Of a DNA stretch of 19,134 nt, positions 1 to 6,918 are shown piece after piece. This stretch comes from Methanobacteriota archaeon (GTDB lineage Archaea; Methanobacteriota; Methanobacteria; Methanobacteriales; Methanobacteriaceae). A program made the position numbers and the translations under genes. The notes beneath the pieces are model-generated. The model searched no databases. It saw only the letters and a program-made list of their open reading frames with translations, and was not told the origin of the DNA. Every line of letters begins with the position of its first letter. The stretch's first letter is position 1. The stretch spans positions 1 through 19,134 of the forward strand of contig JAEZAV010000098.1 of NCBI GenBank assembly GCA_023430285.1. The letters are read 5' to 3'.

Positions 1-781
1 TGATTAGTGATCCTATTATTCCGATTGGAATTGTTCTTCCAGGATTTTTAGTTTCTTCTGCTGCAGATGCGATGGCATCAAATCCTAGATATGCGAAGAA
101 AACCATTGCGGCTCCTTCAAATATTCCTGTTATTCCAAATGGTGTGAATGGATGGTAATTTGCGGGATTTATGAAGTATATTCCTATGGTTATAAACAAG
201 AGGATTACTGCAACCTTTATGAATACTATCAATGCATTTACCTTTGCACTTTCCTCTGCACCCCTTACAAGAACAGCTGTTAATGCTAAAATTATCAGTA
301 CTGCAGGTAAATTTATTAGGGATCCATTAACACCCATCGGGCCGCTAATGATTGCAGGTAATGCTATTCCAAATGAACCTACCAATGCAACAACGTATGA
401 AGACCATCCAATTGCTACTGCTGCAGATGCTATTAAATATTGGAGTATCAGTATCCAACCCATTATCCATGCCCATATTTCTCCCATTGTAATGTAGGTG
501 TAGGTGTAGACGCTTCCAGCAATTGGTATCATCGAGGCGAACTCGGCATAACACAGTGCAGTGAATGTACATGCTATTGCTGCAATTATAAAGGACACTA
601 TAAGAGCAGGTCCAGAACTTGCCGATGCCACGCCGGTAACAATAAAAATCCCGGCACCAATTATTCCGCCAACACCCATTATAGTCAAATTTAAAGGTCC
701 AATGGATCTTTTTAGGGTATCATCGTTCTTGGCACAGTCAAGGGCTTCATTTATGCATTTCTTTTGGAATATTTTTTTCAT
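1..781 (-). CDS. APC-superfamily amino acid permease (N-terminal part, runs off the window)
   Basis: An open frame reads from an ATG at 781 to the window edge without a stop, giving the first 260 residues of a permease. Residues 36-50 contain the glycine-rich first helix (GVGGIIGAGIFIVTG) that binds the substrate backbone in the APC fold. Near the window edge comes AYLGFDAIASAAEE followed by KNPGRTIP, the conserved helix 6 region and the loop after it in cationic/neutral amino acid transporters (YfnA/CAT-like). Several long hydrophobic helices separate these. The protein should be an inner-membrane, cation- or proton-coupled amino acid transporter; the substrate cannot be told. An AGGGAT ribosome binding site precedes the ATG. 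The 3' part lies outside the window. The gene stands downstream of three candidate small RNAs on the same strand. Confidence 0.9.
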   Translation of the reverse strand, partial: MKKIFQKKCINEALDCAKNDDTLKRSIGPLNLTIMGVGGIIGAGIFIVTGVASASSGPALIVSFIIAAIACTFTALCYAEFASMIPIAGSVYTYTYITMGEIWAWIMGWILILQYLIASAAVAIGWSSYVVALVGSFGIALPAIISGPMGVNGSLINLPAVLIILALTAVLVRGAEESAKVNALIVFIKVAVILLFITIGIYFINPANYHPFTPFGITGIFEGAAMVFFAYLGFDAIASAAEETKNPGRTIPIGIIGSLI

Positions 782-880
782 TTAAATCCCTTTTCAAATT
801 TGGTAGTGTGTAAAAATCATAAATTATTTATTTTATTCTCTCTTATTTGCTTTATTTTGAGTTTTAACGAAGGTATCATG

Positions 881-1003
881 GGGCATGCTTAAAAACAGAA
901 TCGGATGGTCATAATTTTGACCATGATAATAAATTTTGGTTTTTTTGGGGGGGGGGTATTACAAAATTTAAGGAGTAAGCAGCATGCCTTCCACCTTCTT
1001 ACA
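881..1003 (-). ncRNA. Candidate structured small RNA, copy 1
   Basis: One of three related elements. The ends form an 8-bp stem (plus-strand GCATGCT side at 882-889, AGCATGCC at 981-988). Inside is a perfect 7-bp hairpin, ATGGTCA / TGACCAT, at 905-924. The loop carries ten consecutive G on the plus strand (947-956), hence C10 in a minus-strand RNA, and CTCCTT at 971-976 on the minus strand, an anti-Shine-Dalgarno-like string. Sequence differs widely from copies 2 and 3, yet length and pairing are kept: the pair next to GCATGC is T-A here and G-C in the others. Minus-strand transcription is inferred from the TATA box spaced as in the other copies. No known RNA family is recognised. The 3' end is a guess. 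Confidence 0.5.
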
Positions 1004-1023
1004 CTATAGTGTAAAAGTTTAAT

Positions 1024-1031
1024 CATATATA
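1024..1031 (-). promoter_or_regulatory. TATA box for candidate RNA copy 1
   Basis: Minus-strand TATATATG begins 27 nt before the conserved GTGTAAG that precedes the structured element. The same 27-nt spacing is seen in copies 2 and 3, which fits archaeal TATA-to-start geometry. Between box and element lies a perfect 16-bp palindrome, TTACACTATAGTGTAA (999-1014), present only in this copy. Confidence 0.45.
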
Positions 1032-1253
1032 CTTTGCGTTAATATGTTATGGATAACTAATATTAATGTTATATTGGGGCATAAGAACAGCTAAAACAGA
1101 ATTAAACCTGTTTATATTAGGTTTTAACAAAATTTTCTTTTGAAGAATGGATAATAATTCCATGATAATTGACACATGAGAACTAAATATTAAAATAATC
1201 ATAATATAATTGTTAAGTAAAATAAGTAATATGAGATTTGAAGGGGTTTCAAT

Positions 1254-1374
1254 GGGCATGCGTTAAAATAAGTTTAGGTGGACGTGATTAAAAGGCGTCA
1301 CCCTTATTAAATTCTTTTGGGGGGGTAAATTTATAAGGGAGATTTATTATGTCGCATGCCCTCTACCTCTTACA
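1254..1374 (-). ncRNA. Candidate structured small RNA, copy 2
   Basis: Terminal stem of 9 bp: GGGCATGCG at 1254-1262 pairs with CGCATGCCC at 1353-1361, 108 bp overall. Inside is a hairpin, GGTG(G)ACG at 1277-1284 pairing with CGTCACC at 1295-1301 with one bulged base. The central loop has G7 on the plus strand (1319-1325), C7 in the minus-strand RNA, and CTCCCTT near 1335-1341 on the minus strand. It is close to copy 3 in sequence but differs from copy 1 at most unpaired positions. Minus-strand transcription is inferred from the upstream TATA-like box. There is no strong T-run after the stem, so the 3' end is uncertain. Confidence 0.5.
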
Positions 1375-1392
1375 CCATACTTTAAAATTTCT

Positions 1393-1402
1393 AATATTTA
1401 AA
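1393..1402 (-). promoter_or_regulatory. TATA-like box for candidate RNA copy 2
   Basis: Minus-strand TTTAAATATT starts 27 nt before GTGTAAG, the conserved string at the inferred 5' end. It is a weaker TATA match than those of copies 1 and 3, but sits at the identical position. Confidence 0.4.
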
Positions 1403-1565
1403 TCTATGTTTTTTTGAAATATCAACTTGAATCGCACAGTTAAATATTCCATTTTGATTAAATTTTCAAAAAAATATCTTGACCTGAAAACAAATTGAAT
1501 TGTTAAACCCTAAAACTAGAAAAGTAGCGCATCTGGATAATAATGTGAGGTATAAAAGAAGTTTA

Positions 1566-1689
1566 GAGGGCATGCGTTAAAATAAGTTTAGGTGGACGTG
1601 ATTAAAGGCGTCATCCTTCATAAATTCTTTTGGGGGGGGGTAAATTTATAAGGGAGATTTATTAAGTCACATGCCCTCTGCTTCTTACA
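1566..1689 (-). ncRNA. Candidate structured small RNA, copy 3
   Basis: The longest terminal stem of the three: GAGGGCATGCG at 1566-1576 pairs with CACATGCCCTC at 1668-1678. In the minus-strand RNA this is 11 pairs with one U-G wobble; on the plus strand the same position would be a C-A mismatch. The inner hairpin (1591-1615) has one mismatch on the minus strand and a wobble on the plus strand, so pairing alone does not fix orientation. The loop holds G9 on the plus strand (1632-1640) and CTCCCTT on the minus strand (1650-1656). Of the three copies it is closest to the histidine kinase gene, whose transcript runs toward it. Confidence 0.5.
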
Positions 1690-1708
1690 TTATACTTTAA
1701 AAGTTTTG

Positions 1709-1717
1709 ATATATAAA
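1709..1717 (-). promoter_or_regulatory. TATA box for candidate RNA copy 3
   Basis: Minus-strand TTTATATAT, a near-consensus archaeal TATA box preceded by A-rich sequence (BRE-like), starts 27 nt before ATGTAAG at the inferred 5' end of the element. Confidence 0.5.
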
Positions 1718-1828
1718 TTTTGCTACAAATTCATCTCAAATCCAAAAACTTGGATAAAAATTACAAACTAAAACTGGAATAAATTTACCTATTTACTATG
1801 TAAATCCCATATATTATATTTTAAGTAA

Positions 1829-3886
1829 TTATAACCGTTTTTTGTACTTTAATTCCTTGAAATGAATTATGTAACGGGTGCCGTGATCAGTATTAACCTT
1901 CAAGTTACCTTCAAGTTGACTAACCAACTGGTTTACCAGTAAAATTCCAAGGGTGGTTGCACTGGAAATATCAAAGTCTTTTGGTAATCCAACACCATTA
2001 TCGCCTATTATTAGTTCGTATTCATCGTTTAATTTCGAAAGTTTTAACTCTATTTTCCCGGTTCCATCTTTGAATGCGTGTTTGATGGAATTTGATACCA
2101 GTTCAGTTATTATGAGTCCCAATGGTATTGATGTTTCTATTCCAAGATCATGATCTTCCACATCCACATCTAAGGTTACGCTTTCTGTATCCACATCGTA
2201 GGAGTACAAGATATTCTCTATGAGGGCTTCAATATATTCCATGATGTTTATTTCAGAGATATCTGGGGAGTTGTACAGGATCTCGTGCACGAGTGCTATG
2301 CTGTGTATACGATTCTCACTTTCGCTGTAGCTTTCCTTGATAATTGGATCGTCAAACTCAGATGCTTGAAGGGAGAGGAGTGAGGATATTATCTGCAAAC
2401 TATTTTTAACCCTGTGATGAATCTCCCTTAGCAAAAGTTCCTTCTCTTTTAAAGATGATTTTAACAGAGTTTCGGCCATTTTTCTGTCAGTTATGTCTAT
2501 GAGGGATATCAAGCTTTTTTTGGTTCCAGGTATGTAATCAAATGTGGCAAACAAATATTTAGATTCATTGTTGACTTTGATTTCAACATCGTAGGTTTTT
2601 AAACTCATTTCAGTGTTGTCCTCTGAGGGCATGCCATGATGTTTTTGAACTTCTGCCCTCTGTTCTGGAACCACGAGTTCAATCCAGCTGTTCCCAATTA
2701 TATCACTCTTTTTCAGACCAAGCATGTTCTCAAAGGTTTTGTTAACGAGGGATATTGTAAGATCATCTTCTGCAATCAACATGGCTGTGCCTGTGTTTTC
2801 AAAGATATTCCTGTACTTCTTTTCACTGGTTTCAAGATCTTTTTCATACTTCTGTAACGAGAAGAGGCTGCTGTTTATGGAACTGGCCAACGCACTGAGT
2901 TCGTCATCTCCAGAAACAGTTACACGTCTCTTGATGTCTCCGGCTTTTCCAATATCTACTATTTCTCCTATTAACTTATCAAGACGGTTTAAAACATTTT
3001 TATCTAAAACGAAGAGTGATAGGATAACGAACAATATTCCCACCAGTAAAATGGAACCAACGAAGTATAACACACTGTTTAGGTAGGAGTGATACAGTGT
3101 CCTTGCCATTTCCGACTTGATTATGATGGAAGGATTTCCATATATATCATTTAAAAGGCCGTAAGCTGCAATAGAATTTCCTCCCAGTACTTTAAATGAG
3201 GTGGGAGTTGCATTGGATAAGTTTGGAAGAATATTTTTATATTCGGGGGATGTATTAGCAGAGCTGTAGGGTTGGATCGATATTGTGCTGTTTGGAATAT
3301 TTATCAGTTTGTTGAGTTCTGTTTGGGTGAGGTACCTTCCCATTATAAGGGTCCCTGGAGAAGGTCCCTGGTCCTTGCCAGTTAAAACAGGTTTTGAAAT
3401 AATTATCATGGAACCTTCAGGCAAGTTAAGGAGTCCGTAGTAACCTTGCATATTGTTGGATTGTAAAATCTGACTTTCATTACTGAAACTACTCAGATTT
3501 TCTGGGAGACTCATGGACTCGTTGTTTTCAAGGTTGTAGGCCTTTCCATATTTGATGTTTCCATTGGTATCTACGTACATGATCAGGTTAAGATCGAGTC
3601 TTTTGAAGGTTTGAGGGCTCAAATCATCCGTGACAAAGCTTGGATTGTTGCCACGGAGGAAGTCGTAGGCATCATCCCACTGTGACCAATCCCTTGCAGT
3701 TTCATTCATTGCAAATATGGTCTGGTTCAATCCTGAAAGTTCATCTTTAAGAACATGGTTACTGTAACGTTGTTCGTAATCTGTGGAGGTGCTTAAAAAA
3801 ACAAACTGTGAGATCAATAGGAGTATCAATATCAACAGAGTTATGATGATACCACTGTAAATCAAAGTTTTGCTTCTTAACCTCAT
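1829..3886 (-). CDS. Membrane sensor histidine kinase (CHASE4-HAMP-PAS-HisKA_2-HATPase)
   Basis: A 685-residue sensor kinase. Residues 8-31 are a first transmembrane helix. Residues about 35-190 form an outside sensor of CHASE4 type (ARDWSQWDDAYDF at 64-76). A second helix spans 268-294 and is followed by HAMP (295-345). A PAS domain covers about 355-468. The dimerisation/phosphoacceptor region is HisKA_2 (REIHHRVKN at 487-495, H490/H491). The ATPase domain shows the N box (ELVSNSIKH, 595-603), G1 (DNGVGLP, 629-635) and a TLG motif near 645-647. It should autophosphorylate in response to an extracellular signal sensed by CHASE4, possibly tuned by PAS. No response regulator lies beside it, so it is an orphan here. 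A weak TATA-like TTTATTTAAG lies about 55-65 bp upstream, with an imperfect inverted repeat (TAGTAA/TTACTA, 3910-3932) near the expected start. The signal is unknown. Confidence 0.93.
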   Translation of the reverse strand: MRLRSKTLIYSGIIITLLILILLLISQFVFLSTSTDYEQRYSNHVLKDELSGLNQTIFAMNETARDWSQWDDAYDFLRGNNPSFVTDDLSPQTFKRLDLNLIMYVDTNGNIKYGKAYNLENNESMSLPENLSSFSNESQILQSNNMQGYYGLLNLPEGSMIIISKPVLTGKDQGPSPGTLIMGRYLTQTELNKLINIPNSTISIQPYSSANTSPEYKNILPNLSNATPTSFKVLGGNSIAAYGLLNDIYGNPSIIIKSEMARTLYHSYLNSVLYFVGSILLVGILFVILSLFVLDKNVLNRLDKLIGEIVDIGKAGDIKRRVTVSGDDELSALASSINSSLFSLQKYEKDLETSEKKYRNIFENTGTAMLIAEDDLTISLVNKTFENMLGLKKSDIIGNSWIELVVPEQRAEVQKHHGMPSEDNTEMSLKTYDVEIKVNNESKYLFATFDYIPGTKKSLISLIDITDRKMAETLLKSSLKEKELLLREIHHRVKNSLQIISSLLSLQASEFDDPIIKESYSESENRIHSIALVHEILYNSPDISEINIMEYIEALIENILYSYDVDTESVTLDVDVEDHDLGIETSIPLGLIITELVSNSIKHAFKDGTGKIELKLSKLNDEYELIIGDNGVGLPKDFDISSATTLGILLVNQLVSQLEGNLKVNTDHGTRYIIHFKELKYKKRL

Positions 3887-4028
3887 TTTAACTCACACAT
3901 CATGAACATTAGTAACAAGTTAATCATTACTAGTGATTTCTTAAATAAAAAGCTTTTATTTCCAAAATTTTTAGAATATTACAAAATATTTACGAAACCA
4001 TTTAGAAAAAGTATTATTTAAATCTTCT

Positions 4029-4042
4029 ATAAAAAAAATTAA
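4029..4042 (-). terminator. Possible T-run terminator after the arsenic operon
   Basis: On the minus strand a run of eight T (4031-4038) occurs about 95 nt after the stop codon of the last operon gene. Archaeal termination often uses T-runs without a hairpin. Nothing else supports it. Confidence 0.35.
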
Positions 4043-4130
4043 AATGAAATAGTTCACACAACTTTGAATAAAATAATCCTTAGTACCATTAAATATGGTC
4101 CTCAAAATAGGGGTAAACTCAATTGTAAGT

Positions 4131-4961
4131 TTAAATGAGTTTACCTAGATCCTCTGCTGGATAAACTAATTCTTCTTCAAACATTTCTGAGAGACTATCT
4201 TCTTTTAGATGTTCTAAAGCTAGGTTAATTCCATAGAGACTTGTGAATATGAGTAACGTTGGTAAACTAACTCTTTCCAATTTGCAAGATTTTAAATCAT
4301 TGATTGTAAATTCACTCACATTGTATGGTTGTCCTGCTGCTATAGTTACAGGTCCTTTCACTTCTTGCTTGATTTTTTTAACTTCATCAAGTGTTGCAAC
4401 GTAAGTAATGAAGGTTAAATCTGCACCAGCTTCAATGTACTGATTGGCACGGTCAATGGCAATTTCCAACCCTTCATATCTATCTTCAGTTGATCTTAAT
4501 GCATCAGTACGGCCGTTAATAATAAAATCGGGTGTAGCTTCAATTTCTGCAGTTTCCTTAGCAACCCTAATTTTTTCTGTCATTAAATCTGCATCAACAA
4601 CAGAAATACTGTTTTTTCTACTTGGGATTTGGTCTTCAATGTTTAGACCTGCAACACCTGCTTGTATGAATTCTTTTACGGTTTCCATCACTACTTCAGG
4701 ACCTCCATAACCGTCTTCAGCATCTGCCATAACCGGTACATCTACAGATTCTACAATTCTACGCGTCCACTCAAGATTTTCATCTAGAGTAACGTCAATT
4801 TCATTGTTGTAACCTGCAGCTATTGAAAAACTGTAACCTGAACATTGTACTGCTTTAAAACCAGCATTTTCTATTAATTTAGCACTTATGGGGTCATACG
4901 CATCAGGCATGACGAGAGTTTCTGGTGAATTTAACAGATTTTTAAGTATTTTTGTTTTCAT
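4131..4961 (-). CDS. Isocitrate lyase / PEP mutase superfamily enzyme with EDQ-X5-NS loop
   Basis: A 276-residue TIM-barrel enzyme of the ICL/PEP mutase superfamily, soluble, expected to bind an alpha-keto acid or enolpyruvate-type substrate through Mg2+. Visible family residues: CSGYS at 40-44 (SG loop), ADAEDGYG at 79-86 (metal ligands D80, E82), IEDQ at 108-111 and NGRTDA at 149-154 (R151). The active-site loop reads E-D-Q-IPSRK-N-S (109-118). This matches the EDK-X5-NS signature of phosphoenolpyruvate mutase except K to Q. It lacks the KKCGH/KRCGH cysteine motif of isocitrate and methylisocitrate lyases, so a lyase of those types is unlikely. It starts 44 nt after the previous gene, with a GTGGGATAG ribosome binding site, and appears to be the last gene of the ars operon. 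The reaction is not established: mutase-like, hydrolase-like or oxaloacetate-type chemistry are all possible. Confidence 0.85.
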   Translation of the reverse strand: MKTKILKNLLNSPETLVMPDAYDPISAKLIENAGFKAVQCSGYSFSIAAGYNNEIDVTLDENLEWTRRIVESVDVPVMADAEDGYGGPEVVMETVKEFIQAGVAGLNIEDQIPSRKNSISVVDADLMTEKIRVAKETAEIEATPDFIINGRTDALRSTEDRYEGLEIAIDRANQYIEAGADLTFITYVATLDEVKKIKQEVKGPVTIAAGQPYNVSEFTINDLKSCKLERVSLPTLLIFTSLYGINLALEHLKEDSLSEMFEEELVYPAEDLGKLI

Positions 4962-5004
4962 AACTATCCCACTACTTGGTTATCCAATAAAAAAATAATT
5001 GGAT

Positions 5005-6399
5005 TTAACAACAACTGCATCCATCACCAAGACTGATACCCAACTTATTTAAAAATGCAACATATCCTTTTTTATTAAGTTCTAAATCATCGTTGAGTCC
5101 GTATACATCTATTTCTTTAGAAGAGAGTAATTTAGCTAATTTAACTGTTGTGAAGTCTTTTAAAAGTTCTTCTAATGTTTTTTCTTCCATTACAAACATT
5201 AGATCGGCATTACATTTTTCTATTTCTTCTAAAGGTTTTAAATCCACTTTTAAAACATCATCAATTCTGTTTATTAAGAGTAAATCTTCATTTTCAGCAA
5301 CTACTATTGCCATGGAAAAATCGTTAACTAGGTCTTTAAACAGTTCTGTGTTCTCGTTAACCCAGTTGTTCCATAATTTAACATCGAAGGATTTAGCTTG
5401 TTTTTCTTTTAACTTGGCATTTATTTTGTCAAATTTATTTTTAACATGTTCATAACCCTTTTCTTCAAAGGGACAAGCTTCTATACAGTAGGTACAGCCT
5501 TGATTACATCCTATACAGTTCTTTTTTACAATTTCAACCTTGCTACCACAACAAGATTCTACTTCTACCAATGCCTTCTCGGGACAAGCTTTAACACATT
5601 TACCGCACATTTCACAGTATTCAGGTATCCAAGTATGTTCGTTGTTCTCTTTAAAAGGTAAATTTGCAATACTCACAAATATTGCAGAAACCTTCAATCT
5701 AGGGCCGAGTTCAGGAGTTATTAATAGACCACTATCTCCTATATGGCCTAAACCTGCCTTTTGACCTAGTAATGATAGGTTAACCTTACTTTTCATAGGA
5801 TCTGCTATTTCTGTGCTATAACCTTCCTTCCTAATGTAATCTGAAATTTTAGTAGTTAAAATAAACGCCCTTACATATGCTGTATCATTAAGGTCCTTTG
5901 CATCATCTCCTGGTGGTGTTTCCAGGATTTCATTATCCATTTCCATAGTTAAAACAATTGTAAATGGATATTGGATGAATTGATCTCTGATTAGCAGGTC
6001 AGATGTAAGTAAAGTGTATCCTATGTTACTAATGCCCAATGAATGTGCATAATCTTCAATATCTTTAAAAAAATTGGGTTCAGCCATAAATTTTGGATTT
6101 ACAGGATTTTCTACGCGTGATAAATCTGGTATTTCAGCTCCACAACAACCACCTTCTTCAGCTTCTTCATCATGTTCTTCACCACACCCACATCCTTCTT
6201 CGGTATGGGCTGGTTTAGTGGTTTCTCCACACCCACATTCTTCTTCGGTTTGGGCTGGTTCAGTGGTTTCTCCACATCCACATTCTTCGTTGGCTTGAGT
6301 TGGTTCTTTGGTTTCTCCACATCCACATCCAGTATCATTTATTAAATTTTCTTCAACATTTCCTTTAGATTCTTCTTCGCATCCACATTTATTTTTCAT
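5005..6399 (-). CDS. Cys-repeat, QueG-like double-cluster [4Fe-4S] protein with vicinal-Cys tail
   Basis: I recognise parts but not the whole. From the ATG at 6399 (AAGGTGG ribosome binding site; an in-frame TTG at 6447 lacks a good one) the product has 464 residues. Residues 1-90 are Glu- and Cys-rich, with CGCGE at 25, 40, 55 and 70, an exact 15-residue period. Residues about 100-250 resemble the epoxyqueuosine reductase (QueG) fold, with AGLGHIGDSGLLITPELGPR at 215-234. Two iron-sulfur motifs follow: C262-X2-C265-X2-C268-X3-C272-P and C295-X2-C298-X3-C302-X2-C305-X3-C309-P. Residues about 340-455 may be an SCP2-like domain (tentative). The protein ends GDGCSCC. It lies between arsC and the PEP-mutase-like gene, 31 nt after arsC. 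A role in arsenic or metal binding, or in electron transfer to an arsenic-related enzyme, is inferred from context only. Confidence 0.82.
   Translation of the reverse strand: MKNKCGCEEESKGNVEENLINDTGCGCGETKEPTQANEECGCGETTEPAQTEEECGCGETTKPAHTEEGCGCGEEHDEEAEEGGCCGAEIPDLSRVENPVNPKFMAEPNFFKDIEDYAHSLGISNIGYTLLTSDLLIRDQFIQYPFTIVLTMEMDNEILETPPGDDAKDLNDTAYVRAFILTTKISDYIRKEGYSTEIADPMKSKVNLSLLGQKAGLGHIGDSGLLITPELGPRLKVSAIFVSIANLPFKENNEHTWIPEYCEMCGKCVKACPEKALVEVESCCGSKVEIVKKNCIGCNQGCTYCIEACPFEEKGYEHVKNKFDKINAKLKEKQAKSFDVKLWNNWVNENTELFKDLVNDFSMAIVVAENEDLLLINRIDDVLKVDLKPLEEIEKCNADLMFVMEEKTLEELLKDFTTVKLAKLLSSKEIDVYGLNDDLELNKKGYVAFLNKLGISLGDGCSCC
6175..6330. repeat. In-frame 45-bp tandem repeat encoding CGCGE units
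   Basis: About three and a half copies of a 45-bp unit inside the Cys-rich protein gene. On the plus strand each unit contains TCTCCACAYCCACA followed by TTCTTCGG-type sequence and a GGCTGGTT stretch. The units encode CGCGET-x-EPAQTEEE. The nucleotide copies are still similar, suggesting recent expansion; copy number may vary between strains. Confidence 0.8.
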
Positions 6400-6430
6400 C
6401 TTAAAAACCACCTTATTTTTTTTAGAAGAT

Positions 6431-6895
6431 TTAACAACAACCTTCAACTTCGTCTACACTAAAATGTCCTTCTTCTAACATGTATGAGTAGTACAAATCA
6501 TCAAGCCAAAATTTAAGCTCGTTCCTCAACTTGTTAAATAATTCTAATTTTTCTTCTTCAGTTCCCTCGTAAGTGGATGGATCTTCAAACTCTTGTTTGA
6601 AGTATTTTTTACCACCTTCAAATAATGGACACGCATTATATTTGTTACCACAAACAGTAATGACGTAATCAAAGGTTTGACCATTAAATTCCCCTAGACT
6701 CTTCGATCGTTGATTAGAAATATCAATCCCAATTTTTTCCATACATCTTATTGCTAAAGGATCCACATGTTTGGGTTCGCTTCCAGCACTGTAAACATCA
6801 AAACTATCACCATAAAACTGCCTGAACAATCCTTCTGCCATTTGAGATCTGGCTGCATTATGGATACACATGAATAAAACTCTTTTTTTGACCAT
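6431..6895 (-). CDS. arsC: Arsenate reductase, thioredoxin-coupled LMW-PTPase type
   Basis: A 154-residue protein that reduces arsenate to arsenite in the cytoplasm. The P-loop CIHNAARS (10-17) is the CX5R phosphatase/arsenate site. C10, C82 and C89 fall at exactly the positions of the three redox cysteines of the staphylococcal pI258 enzyme (TVCGNKYNACP, 80-90), and the EDP at 104-106 carries the general acid D105. This supports a thioredoxin-linked arsenate reductase rather than a plain tyrosine phosphatase. It is longer than the usual ~131-139 residues by a C-terminal stretch ending EGCC, an extra vicinal cysteine pair. It starts 23 nt after the upstream gene. Arsenite produced here would feed ArsM, encoded first in the operon. 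Confidence 0.93.
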   Translation of the reverse strand: MVKKRVLFMCIHNAARSQMAEGLFRQFYGDSFDVYSAGSEPKHVDPLAIRCMEKIGIDISNQRSKSLGEFNGQTFDYVITVCGNKYNACPLFEGGKKYFKQEFEDPSTYEGTEEEKLELFNKLRNELKFWLDDLYYSYMLEEGHFSVDEVEGCC

Positions 6896-6918
6896 TTAAC
6901 TCACTTCATTCATTGAAA

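Larger units (their letters stand above)
782..1828. other. 1.05-kb intergenic region without a protein gene, holding three repeat elements
   Basis: I find no convincing protein gene here; the only frame of note, a 70-residue one on the minus strand around 1047-1259, has no ribosome binding site or recognisable motif and crosses the end of repeat copy 2. The stretch is dominated by three diverged copies of an element bounded by GGGCATGC / GCATGCCC (881-988, 1254-1361, 1568-1676), annotated separately as candidate RNAs. Between the copies the DNA is AT-rich and not obviously related. The permease promoter should lie around 795-830; a weak TTTATGA on the minus strand at 817-823 is the best candidate. 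Confidence 0.7.

Noticed and set aside
1047..1259. A 70-residue minus-strand open frame between repeat copies 1 and 2.
   Set aside because: No ribosome binding site, low-complexity Ile/Leu-rich product, overlap with an element end, no recognisable motif.
986..1425. Short plus-strand reading frames after AAGGGAG in the three repeat elements (copies 2 and 3 start MPSTSYTIL / MPSASYIIL), suggesting a leader peptide.
   Set aside because: Copy 1 is shifted out of frame by an inserted base, changes between copies 2 and 3 alter amino acids and not silent positions, and the stem structure explains the conservation better.
881..1676. The three elements as MITE-like transposons, since they have terminal inverted repeats.
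   Set aside because: I see no target-site duplications, and conservation extends beyond the inverted repeats into a TATA box at fixed spacing. Not fully excluded.
881..1676. A CRISPR array.
   Set aside because: Only three long, diverged, irregularly spaced copies with internal hairpins; no short identical repeats with uniform spacers and no cas genes.
2625..2635. GAGGGCATGCC inside the histidine kinase gene, resembling the terminal stem of the RNA elements.
   Set aside because: There is no second arm, homopolymer loop or TATA box nearby, and it encodes normal PAS-region residues; probably chance.
3908..3934. Imperfect inverted repeat upstream of the histidine kinase (TAGTAA/TTACTA).
   Set aside because: Short arms in AT-rich DNA; kept only as a remark in the gene entry.
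6074..6338. Open frames on both strands over the 45-bp repeats.
   Set aside because: They are alternative-frame products of the tandem repeat; only the minus-strand frame with CGCGE units joins a protein with recognisable domains.
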